Shown piece by piece: positions 1 through 9,593 of a DNA stretch of 21,844 nt. Numbering within the stretch: the first letter of the stretch is position 1; every line of letters starts with the position of its first letter. The notes beneath the pieces are model-generated. The model was not told the origin of the DNA, did no database searches, and saw only the letters and a list, made by a program, of their open reading frames with translations. The translations under genes were made by a program, and so were the position numbers. The DNA is from Saccoglossus kowalevskii (Eukaryota > Hemichordata > Enteropneusta > Harrimaniidae), in NCBI RefSeq assembly GCF_000003605.2, contig NW_003147295.1:7451-29294 (forward strand), read 5' to 3'.

Positions 1-960
1 TTTTATATTTTCGACCTTTTCTTAAAATGGCTAGCCAAGTTGCTTCGATATTTTATATGCAAACACCTTGGACGGACCTCACAGATTATTCCTATTTCGT
101 GAGAACAAGTTAAATTTTGTATTTTAATGATACATTTTTCTCATTTTTGGAAAAAAAAGCTGTTTTCAACTGACTAACTACAATGTATATGTATATGTTA
201 TTTAATATCATTTGCTACCTGTTTAGTAATTAGACTCCAACATCGTAACTGCAGGACATAGATTCTTTGCAAATGAACAGTTCACTCTGCAACTGGGCTG
301 TGGCCTGTTAGTTCAAGTGTTTCTTTACACCTTCATCTTGAATTATATTGAATGCTGGCGACAGGGGATGCTTTTCTCAAAGATTGTTTCTCTGGTGACA
401 GTACGTCTGCTAATGGATTCAGTAATGATAACTTTTGCCGAGTTTTGTTCTGATAAGAAAATTTTCTAACCCTAGGGGTTGGGAAAGGGCGTTTTGCTCT
501 TGCCCTGCATATTAATGTAATAAAACAATATAATTCTTAGTATGAATGAACTTAGCAGGCGTGCAGTGACCAACAAAAGCATCTTGATGAAGGCGAGTTT
601 TCAATCAAGAAGTTTGTCGCAATGAAAGCCAGTCAGTAAATGAGTTCGCTTCTCGGGTACGTTTGTACAGCTGAGCTTACGATGTGGGTTTAGTTACACT
701 GAAAGACTACGTTTTGACTTTTACAAATGTTGTATAAATGTGTGTATAAACTAAAGTTCAGTTAAATATCAGTTCAGGGTATATCAGTGATTTGGTATAG
801 TATGCAATACAATTCGATGCAAAGACAAGCACGCTAATGAGAGTTCTTATTTTATATTTTCAGGTCAGTAACAATGATTGGGTCATTGTTGCCAATGTGA
901 TTGACCGCATATGTTTCTGGGTTTTCGTCCTGACCTATTCTATAGGAGCTGCTGTGTTGT
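1..960. other. Gene-free AT-rich stretch
   Basis: No open frame of convincing length, splice-flanked exon, RNA gene or transposon end was recognised here. It contains only T-rich and A-rich runs and short unsupported frames. Confidence 0.5.
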
Positions 961-1001
961 TGACCCGGAAATAAAACCCTAACGACGAGCATTAGTATAG
1001 G
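961..1001 (+). repeat. Dispersed repeat, copy 1 of a 41-bp motif
   Basis: A 41-bp stretch beginning TTGACCCGGAA and ending GAGCATTAGTATAG recurs almost unchanged at 1518-1558, with only a few substitutions. The flanks differ, so this is not a simple tandem array. It may be part of a mobile element that was copied or rearranged locally. No coding potential is evident. Confidence 0.75.
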
Positions 1002-1454
1002 TCTCATGCCACTAATTAACAAATGGCTGCTCGTAGCCAATTTAAATGCCTTGAAAGAACCAATGAAATTGTTTAAATATTTTTTCTCAGGTGCTCCCTG
1101 TTTGAGGGCGTAATCACCTGGGTCGAAGGTGAGACCAACATGTAGTCTTTTGTTTACTACTTAGCGGCTGTGTACCTGTGGGTTTATTCTGTGTGTATTT
1201 GGATGTTCTAATCTTGGTGTTTTTCCAGTGATTTCTCTAGGTGCAATCTAAATACAGTAGGTTTGTCTTGTTTACCTAAGATTTGTAAGAGTTTGAGCTG
1301 GCCAACATATTAGTTTTTTTCATATGGTTGATTACTGGCATGTTGATTTCCCATTTTTGAGCCATGTTTTCAACTTTCTTCGTCGTTTTCATATAGCAAT
1401 CTCGTCATATGTTAACATTGTCGTCTATGGAAATTCAATTAGTGGTATGAGCCC

Positions 1455-1618
1455 TATAGTGGCCCGTGATCTCATGCGGCTCAAATGGTGTATTGATATG
1501 TCTCAATGCGTATATGTTTGACCCGGAAGAAAAACCCTAGCGACGAGCATTAGTATAGTGGCCCGTGATCCCACGCGGCTCAAAGGGTGTATTGATATGT
1601 CTCAATGCGTATATGTTT
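1455..1618 (+). repeat. 99-bp tandem duplication, the second copy partial
   Basis: The 65 bases at 1455-1519, beginning TATAGTGGCCCGTGATC and ending GCGTATATGTTT, recur at 1554-1618 with a few substitutions, an exact offset of 99 bp. The spacer at 1518-1558 is the 41-bp motif also present at 961-1001. The arrangement is A-B-A', with B also found alone upstream. This is either a local duplication or the remains of a composite repeat. Confidence 0.85.
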
Positions 1619-1790
1619 TATAAATTGTGACTAGTTTTAAACCATATAGTATCGCCGTGTGTTGTTAGATGCTGGGCTCATTATGCTGTTTGCAGGTGTT
1701 GTAACTCAAAAAAATGAAGAGCAATTTTTTTCACCTTATGCAATTTAAAATTGTAATATAATGAGACCTTCAGTGGTTCGGAGCAATCGG

Positions 1791-1912
1791 TTAAAGCGCG
1801 GTAGTCGTCGCGCTGCGCATGTGCGAGATATATGGGTCTCATATAAACAAAGATGGCGACTTTGACTGTTGCGCAGATCAACGAGTACGATCTGAGACGT
1901 TTCCAAGCTTTA
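1791..1912. mobile_element. Decayed TTAA-flanked MITE-like element
   Basis: TTAA at 1791-1794 is followed by AGCGCGGTAGTCGTCGCGC, which closely matches the reverse complement of the right end of the element at 16256-16381. Internal bases TGGGTCTCATATAAAC also resemble TGGGACTCATAGCGAC in that element, so the two are relatives. The right end is worn: GACG, then CC, then GCTTTAA at about 1897-1912 can be aligned with the expected terminal repeat, with TTAA at 1909-1912. The left end is secure and the right end is inferred. No transposase is present. Confidence 0.6.
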
Positions 1913-3970
1913 ATTAAATAATTTTCATGTTATTGGAAGGTATCGAAGGAGTCGCCGGCGGTAATCAGTGTAGGTCGCGCCCAAATCAAACCCTCATACT
2001 TGTGATTTCCATTTGAAGAACGCATTTTAAAAATAGTATTACTAATGTTTTTTCATTGTTTCTTATTTTTAAGTCTGTTTTTTTTTTGTATCTAGAGATT
2101 ATTTTGATACTGTAATCTTCAAATATTTAGTATTCGAAACACATTTATATTTTGACTACTTCGTATTATTGACGTTTTTCCGCGTGTGTATTTTTCTCGT
2201 TATAGTAATTTTATATTTAATTGATTTATATTAATTAATGTTACAAGAATTTATCATAATATAAAGAATTTAAAGTGGGATGCAACGCCAGGTCGGGTGT
2301 CGCCATGACGTCACATATGAGCTGATGCTTACTAATACTAAATGTCACCATGATGATGCAATGCTGTGTAGTGCCTTATCAACACAGTGACATCTGCTTT
2401 GGTCATCACAGTAGCTGACTCCACCCACGGCAGAAGATATGTTTGTATCATGGTAAGTGCTACAAGGTAACCGATCAGATCCAGCATGCTTTGTGTAAAC
2501 AGTGTTTATTGAATGAGGTAAAATAAATTTGGGTTCAAAATAATTGTAGTGTGTAAGACGCGTGGTTGTTTGCAAACATGTGTTGCGTAATGCGTCCTCG
2601 GTCGAGACGAGACATTACATCACCTTAGATGGTTACGTTTGTACAGATTCTATGCGACAATTGATAAAATAAGAGAGGGACAGAGACAGCTCCTGGAAAA
2701 CAGTTTCCAGGCATTATCCAAAGATGTTTTTGAGATTTCGAACCTTTTACATTTGAAAAATTCAAACCTACTTCTAGACCATATACGTATTAATATTGAT
2801 ACCTCGGGGGCTGAGCTACGTCACAAGACGTTCCACGTTGCTACGACGCGCACCACTGTACTTGCATTTCTATGGGCTCTGTGCGCGCTGCTGTGGAACG
2901 CCGATCGAGCCGGTGAAAATTCAAGAAAACAACACAAACTCAACTTTGAAGTAGTCCTGAACAACCAAATTTATATATGTTACACACGTCTCAACAATCA
3001 TCCCAAAGCACCGTTTTCTGCGAGTTTTCACCGCGAGGGTTGCCATGCCCTGAGAATACCAAAATGTATTATAGCGAGCGCCACCAGAGCATAGAATAGC
3101 CAAAATCTTTTTGAACTTTTGTTTCTTCAGTAAAAACAAAAGATTTATAACATGCAACTGAAATACATTTAGGCGCCCCATCACATTTAGAATTCGTAGC
3201 AAGGCGAATCCGCTTTATTTTGAAAACAAGTTTTTTGAAAGTGACAGAATTGATGATTAATCTAGTGGGTATGGGAAGACTAAATATTGGAATGAATGAA
3301 GAAGGAATTTGTGAGTTAGCATATGTAATGATCATGACTGGGTCGATGCTGCAATTTGTGCGTTCAGGTAAAGAGCGCCCCCATATGTAACTATGTAAGC
3401 CTAACATTTAATGTAAGTGCAATTAGACAATAAAATATTTATACATGTAGTCACGATTTGTTTTTACTTTATTACAGTTTACTGTATCTTGTGTTTATAT
3501 TATTAGCTGTTCAAATTTTTCCGAGAGCAGATTTCCGATTGGACATTAATGACTGCCTTTGTTAGTTTCTGGCTACAACGCGACCAGATGTCTGAGGGGA
3601 TTGATTCAGGGACTAGCCTTACAACTTTTTCAGCAGAATACTTTTGTTAATATCGGCTCGCCAGACATACCGGTTCCTGTAGAAAAGTAGTACGGTATAC
3701 ACATAATATATTTCCCTTTTCGTGACGTGAAGTTTCGTTGACGTTACACGGTCATTGTGATATGGATTTGTCATATGCACTTTCTCACGTGAAGATATAT
3801 ACACATATACGATGATTATGTCCATATCCAAGGTCATGTACAATTGACATGTGATTGTTGTGGTGGTACTGCGTGGGCAAGTGAAACTATTCGCATTTTT
3901 TGAATTATAATTGACATGTAAATTGTTGAGTCAACTTCCCCCTTCTGTGTTGCCACCCAGTAATTGAGCG
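1913..3970. other. Gene-free stretch with an imperfect hairpin and a CRE-like palindrome
   Basis: No gene could be supported. A perfect TGACGTCA palindrome, the CRE/ATF core, lies at 2306-2313 with no gene start nearby to give it meaning. The longest frame, 2639-3094 plus, opens at a TTG rather than ATG, overlaps open minus frames and shows no known domain, so I treat it as chance. AATAAA at 3431-3436 is present but follows no recognisable gene. Confidence 0.4.
2829..2900. repeat. Imperfect inverted repeat (hairpin)
   Basis: CGTTCCAC at 2829-2836 pairs with GTGGAACG at 2893-2900, and CGCGCAC at 2847-2853 pairs with GTGCGCG at 2881-2887. The two stem segments are separated by an unequal internal loop (10 and 5 bases), and the terminal loop is 27 bases. 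The stem is GC-rich against an AT-rich background. It could be the core of a small foldback element. No flanking duplication was found. Confidence 0.5.
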
Positions 3971-4543
3971 GCACGACGTAACGCTACATAACGCAACGCT
4001 ACATAACATAATACAAGAATGGTGCGACATAACGTAACGCGATACAACGCAACGCTACATAACATAATACAAGAATGGTGCGTCATAACGTAACGCGACA
4101 CAACACAACGCTACATAACATAATACAAGACTTGGTGCGACATAACATAACGTAACGCGACACAACGCAACGCTACATAACATAATACAAGACTTGGTGT
4201 GACATGACATAACGTAACGCGACATAACGCAACGCTACATAACATAATACAATACTTGGTAAGACATAACGTAACGCAACGCAACGCTACATAACATAAT
4301 ACAAGACTAGGTGCGACATAACGTAACGCGACGCGGCGCTACATAACATGATACAAGACATGGTGTGACATAACACAACGTAACGCGACGCAACGCTACA
4401 TAACATAATACAAGACTCGGTGCGACATAACATAACGTGACGAAACACGACGGTTTATTCGACATAACGTAACGCAACATTATGCAGCAAAACGCATACT
4501 TGATGCGACGTAACGTAATGTAATGTGACGTAACGTAACGCGC
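3971..4543 (+). repeat. Nested minisatellite: 5-bp words inside units of about 57 bp
   Basis: At least eight tandem units share the phrase AACGCTACATAACATAATAC followed by AAGA and TTGGTGCGAC-like sequence. Unit boundaries, taken at the GGT, fall at 4021, 4077, 4134, 4196, 4258, 4310, 4362 and 4419, giving lengths of 56, 57, 62, 62, 52, 52 and 57. Each unit is itself made of 5-bp words such as CATAA, CGTAA, CGCGA and CGCAA, which explains why lengths mostly differ in steps of five. From about 4430 to 4543 the long unit dissolves and mainly pentamer words remain. There are no spacers, so this is not a CRISPR array. Confidence 0.95.
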
Positions 4544-4547
4544 TACT

Positions 4548-6359
4548 TAAAGCGATTTAATATAAAGTCACGTAACCTTATCGTTGCGTGAAAGTTCGAT
4601 GTAAAGTAATTGAAATAACATGTTCTTTACTTGTGTTTGTAATTTTCGTAGCCAGGATTAAGTGTGCGTGATATGTTATTACCACCTTTCCTGCAATAAA
4701 TACTGCGCACCTTCTTACTATCATCCAAGATACATTGTAGACCACCTTGACAAAAAATTAAAAACGTAATCCTACTGAAATCTTTTGAAAAATATAGCCA
4801 TATTGATATTATTTAATTTACTCAGCATTAACATTAACGAAATGTGTAATACATAGTAATAATATAGTTTTTTTTTTATTTTCGATACAACACACTTTGT
4901 TATTGAACACGACGTATTTGCGTATTAATATGTTTTACTTACTGCCTTGTGTATCACATATTAAGAAGAAGGAGAAGAATGCAGGGGTAAGTAAGAATGA
5001 CGTAGTCACATTTACCAATCGGTTCGATCGCTGTATATTTAGGTCGTCGGCGACTTTCTTCTGCCACAAAAATCGTGTGGTGACGATGTCCACTGGGAAT
5101 ATGGCCACTCCATTACCTGTGCGCGAAAAATGTCAAATAAGGGTTGTTGATTTCACACCATTTAAGAAATGGACACACAATGACACGAGAGAACAGCACT
5201 CCAGTTCATCTCTGGCGCAGCGTTAATGTGTTTCCACTTCTTCTCACTATCATCCTTCTTCGCGACCTTTTACACAATCTCCTCAATGAGTCGGCCTCTT
5301 GTCTCAAATGGCCCGAAAGATCAAACAGGGCCCTTCAGACATCAGAGCTTCTTTGATAGCACTTTATGTACATGTTGCAGTTAAGTCCTTTCTCAACTCT
5401 CAAGGTGATGCGATGTTTGATTTCTACCCGCCGAGAACTGATATTGACAACAGTACGATGACTGTGTATATACGCCAAGTTCTTCGAATAACCGCGGTAC
5501 CACCCCGACCCCCGCATAAGCGCCAGGGTCAAATGTTACTCACATATATTTTATTATTACCGGTGAATAGGTCACTAATCAATATTAGCTCCGAACCGTC
5601 GTTTTAAGTGGCACACTTACTCGGTGTTGTTAGACAAATTATTATGTACGTCACAAAATGTAAGCATGTACGCAACATGAATTGTTTATAGAACCATCTC
5701 GCTTTTATGTGGTTATATGAAAGATATTTCGACCGAGAGCAGTTTACTGTTCATTGCACTTTATCAGCTGAATTGTACAAATATCAATACAAAGTGCAAA
5801 TATCTTAATACATAATTCATCATCCAGGCTGAATAGCTCAGTATTTAAACAATACAAATTGACACAGCACATTTTCTATCTGGTTTATTTTATAGTTGTA
5901 TTGAATGTGAATACTGCTTTATATAGGTTTGGTTCAAGTTAAAGAGTTTATGTCACCTTCTTCGGTCTTTTAATAGTGTGACGTTATCATTAAAATAATG
6001 AAAAAATAAAAAATAATGTCATGACATTTTTCAAGAAACGAGAGTCTAAAATTGTCAACATTTCTATTTTGTACTGGTTTCCATTATTTTTCCATGTCTC
6101 AAAATTTCAACATCGGATGAAGACGTTAAATATATTATTGATATTTATTCTAACACATTTCAAAAAAAACAAAAAAACATTTAATTTAGGGAGTTTACAG
6201 TGATATATTAGTTTGCCATTATATACAATGCAAAGTTATATCCCATAATGCATTGCATATACGCCCAATAACCTGTTCAGTTGTGCATAGTTTATGCTTA
6301 AAATGCAAAAGAAAAAAGAATGTGTCGACTAGTTTAGAGTGTGCATGCTTATGTTTATA
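4548..6359. other. Gene-free stretch
   Basis: Overlapping plus-strand frames at 4897-5226 and 5299-5607 are open for about 100 codons each, but they lack a recognisable domain, supported splice sites or a convincing start. I see no transposon ends or RNA genes. A TAGCTCAGT at about 5833 resembles a tRNA A box, but no B box follows. Confidence 0.4.
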
Positions 6360-6524
6360 TTAAAGCGGGAGGGTCGTCACCTGCGCACGCGCGGGAATTG
6401 AGTTCCAAACGATGATAACAACACACGCTAAAAACGCAAAGGCTCATGGGTAGACGCTTGTTTGTAAACAATGACACGCTATGGCCACCTGACGCATGCG
6501 CAGGTGACGACTCCCCCGCTTTAA
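6360..6524 (+). mobile_element. TTAA-flanked MITE, copy A (157 bp)
   Basis: The element spans 6364-6520 between TTAA at 6360-6363 and TTAA at 6521-6524. Its left end, AGCGGGAGGGTCGTCACCTG, is an imperfect inverted match of the right end, CAGGTGACGACTCCCCCGCT. TTAA target duplications are typical of piggyBac-type transposons, but these termini do not start with the CCC usual there, so the family is open. The interior has no coding capacity and holds GTAAACA next to TTGTTT, a forkhead-like core. The same interior is found reversed at 6709-6840. Confidence 0.85.
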
Positions 6525-6704
6525 TTGTTCTAAATGTACGACGGATTGTGCTAAACGACTTTTCTACATGATAATATCTGCAAAAATATTCAGATTACGT
6601 CATCCGTGTTTTATACTAGGTAAACTGCTGACAATATCTCACTGTTCGAACACGTGTTCATTTCTGCACGACATTCCAATTGAGTAATGTTTATTTCCGG
6701 TTAC

Positions 6705-6844
6705 TTAACGCGGGGGAGTCGTCACCTGCGCATGCGACTGACGGTCCTAGCGTCTCGTTGTTTACAAACAAGCGTCTACCCATGAGCCTTTGCGTATTTA
6801 GCGCGCGTTGTTATCGTTGCTTAGTGACGACCCCTCCGCTTTAA
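6705..6844 (-). mobile_element. TTAA-flanked MITE, copy B (132 bp), inverted relative to copy A
   Basis: The element spans 6709-6840 between TTAA at 6705-6708 and TTAA at 6841-6844. Its sequence matches the reverse complement of copy A over most of its length, including the shared stretches TTGTTTACAAACAAGCG and CTACCCATGAGCCTTTGCG. Copy B lacks about 25 bases present in copy A near one end (A coordinates roughly 6378-6405), which truncates one terminal repeat to about 15 bases. The two copies are separated by 184 bp of unrelated sequence. Each having its own TTAA pair suggests two separate insertions. Confidence 0.85.
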
Positions 6845-9492
6845 TATATTGAATATTAAACTATTCCCAAAACAAACTACTGTGAACTAATTAAGAATTT
6901 TTTTTTGGTCGACGAGCAAGGTCAGCAAATCAGTTATTTTCTCATCGTTCTCATCCTGTGATTATCTTCAAAACACTGTATTAGTAAGTTGACAATAAAT
7001 CAAATGATCATTCCTGGGAACGGATAATACCTATAATTTATCAAAAATCAGACTTAAGACTAATTTGTAATTGACTAATAAGAAACGAACCGACTGAAAG
7101 TGAAAACAATCATAATCGATTTATTTGAAATAAATCCGCCGAATCTCCGCTTTAGTAACCTCTTCCAATCAAATATTAAGTCATCAACTTAAAAGTATTT
7201 AAATTGCATTAGATTCAATTTATTGTTAATCAATTTCATTTCATTGCGTTTTAATTTTAGCTAGATAAATTCAATGTAGAGGGAACAACATGGCACGTTT
7301 GAACTTACTGAAATGAATCTTTATTTTCGTGTTAAAATATAACAATTACTAATAATGCTGCAGAATCGCAGTATTCTTATTATGGATTTGATCAACATAG
7401 TCGAATCAAATTGTAAAATCTTTATATTCTACCGCCCCTTTGAGAATACCAAAATAAATGTAAATACAAATCAAACAAAACCCCATTATACGTGCATTGC
7501 CCTACACCTGAATTCAGTTAACAATTGCTTTTCGTCTCATTAATTATTAAAGATATTTATCCCGTCTCTGTTTATTACATCTTCAACGAAAACTCAGGTA
7601 TACTTCCGGTATACTTCTGAGATGGAAATTATTCTTATCATGATGATCCGCGATATTGTTAAAAAAAAAACTTATTCATAATCCCTGAATTTCAAAATTA
7701 ATTTCATTTTCTAATATTTCCAACATACAACTACACATATTATTAAATATCTCGCAGATGTGGTAATAGACAAAGGACCAGAAACTATATGAAGATCGTT
7801 TCCTGCATTGATTAAGCAACTTCGCCGCTGAGGGCATCGTCATTTTAAATTTCAAAATGGAATATCGTTATTATAAGCTTCATATAACCATATATTCTCA
7901 TAACAATGTTTAACCAAGTCACCCGCGCTTATAACGAATTTATTAAGTTCATTTTTGTATCGTTGTTACTAAAACTTATGTTTTGAAATACGTGACCTGA
8001 AACGCACTATAATAATAACAAAAGTTGCCCTTTTTTAAAAAGATAGAGTTAATTATTTTTTAATCAAATACATTATTGGTTAATATACAATACTGTATTT
8101 ATAGTTATTATTGGCGCGTAATTTTCGGCATGTATGAATCCCTCGTGTTGGCATGGTTGGCCAGAATTGATGACATGTGTGTCACTAAGAAAAAATAGAA
8201 AACAGCGCATTGACTTGACGCTCTTCGTGTCAAAAATCCCCAACCTTCGTCAACCCATCATCAACGGAATCTGTTAAATACAACACTTGTTTCAAACAAA
8301 TATATTATTGAATTCGACATACTGAAATGATCTGTAGTGATTTCTCGTGATTTGATTTATTAATGAATTATATTATCTCGTCCTTCAGTTATAAATCAAT
8401 AACTGCCGAGGTTGTCAGTTGACTGTGACAATATACACCCTGATATATCTACTCGTCTCTATAGTACATATCAATATTGACACAAAGAAACAGAAGTTAA
8501 TGTCTTGTGTATATTATTTATACAATTTACGTGAGTATAATCGCCCCACGTGATCTAGCTCCTCTGGCTGTAATTTGCATCCCACCCCGGCATACAAATC
8601 GCTTCTTGATAAGGTACAGCTATTTTTACGCTCCATAAACCTTTCAATTTTCTTGTCATGCGGACAAAAAAGGATGCGCGAAAGAGTTTCACGCTTCGCT
8701 AAATTTGCTCCAATCTCCGCCGTGAGAGGACAGGCGATCAGTTGCTTTTCGCGCATGACTTGTGAAACTACTTTATGGCCTCGTACCTCGTACACGCCGT
8801 ATCCAGGACGACTCCCTGTCAAACATGCTGTCACAGCGCGGTGATGCCCACTGTTTGTGACACTGCGTCAAACGCCTTAAAAAGTAAATATCGAGTGACT
8901 GGGAGAAATGAGGCAAACGAAATCGACGCGAATTCGTGAATTGTCAATTTCACAACTATCCGCTAATAATGCAAATAAAATTATTGCCATAAACAGGATT
9001 AGTGTAAGAGACAATCGATATGGTTTTTGAAACGAGGATCAAGTTGATGAATTTGTAAATACATAATACTACTTGAATGGAGACCTCTCAGGCATACTCA
9101 AATCTAATATCCACAACGAAAATTTGTTTTTCACATTTGAGCAAACAACAAATTGACCCCATGCCCCTTCACCTTAACTCACTAGCAGACTTCGGTTTTT
9201 GCATCTGAGCGAACGTCACGAGCGATGAAACCAATTCTGTTAATATCATTAATATTTTGCAATGCTGGGTTCCGTCGCATGTACAATAATAAAAACTATG
9301 ACAAGTTCATCTCGAGGACTTTTTTCCCTTTTTAGGTTAGTAAATTTTATTGATGTCGGCAGGTGGCTAAATTGTTGCCCGTCGTTTGTTAGTGACCGTC
9401 CCCCCTTTTTTTTATAGACGAACAAATCACAACTTTAAGTTTTCCTTATTTTCTATCACCTGATACCTCTTTCTACTGAGCACGATTAGTCG
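6845..9492. other. Gene-free stretch with a two-strand open region at 8514-8844
   Basis: The stretch is mostly AT-rich with short frames. A less AT-rich patch at about 8514-8844 is open on both strands (about 106 codons minus, 89 plus), but I recognise no domain. The minus frame opens at GTG, not ATG. A short tandem, GTATACTTCCG then GTATACTTCTG, lies at about 7599-7620. No RNA gene was recognised. Confidence 0.4.
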
Positions 9493-9593
9493 AAATAAAT
9501 AAATAACCAAACAAACAAACAAAAAACAATAAATAAATAAATAAATAATTAAATAAATAAATAAATAAATAAAAAATAAATAAATAAACAAAC
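9493..9593 (+). repeat. AAAT/AAAC microsatellite
   Basis: About 100 bases of AAAT repeats, with an interrupting block of AAAC units at about 9507-9528 and a few A-run imperfections. Reading it on the minus strand gives a Phe/Leu/Tyr/Ile-rich frame that only looks like a membrane protein. It is a simple-sequence artefact. Confidence 0.95.

Noticed and set aside
2639-3094. 151-codon plus-strand frame as a gene
   Set aside because: It opens at TTG, includes the GC-rich hairpin, overlaps open minus frames and has no recognisable domain or splice context.
3971-4543. Repeat array considered as CRISPR
   Set aside because: Units are directly adjacent with no unique spacers, show a 5-bp inner period, and lie in an animal genome.
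5833-5900. TAGCTCAGT as a tRNA A box
   Set aside because: No B box or cloverleaf pairing follows at a suitable distance.
6648-6659. Perfect palindrome GAACACGTGTTC with an E-box centre
   Set aside because: It is a single short site with no gene start nearby, so function cannot be argued. It lies between the two MITEs.
3051-7455. Shared 15-mer TGAGAATACCAAAAT at 3051-3065 and 7441-7455
   Set aside because: Flanks do not match, and one such chance match is expected at this length in AT-rich DNA.
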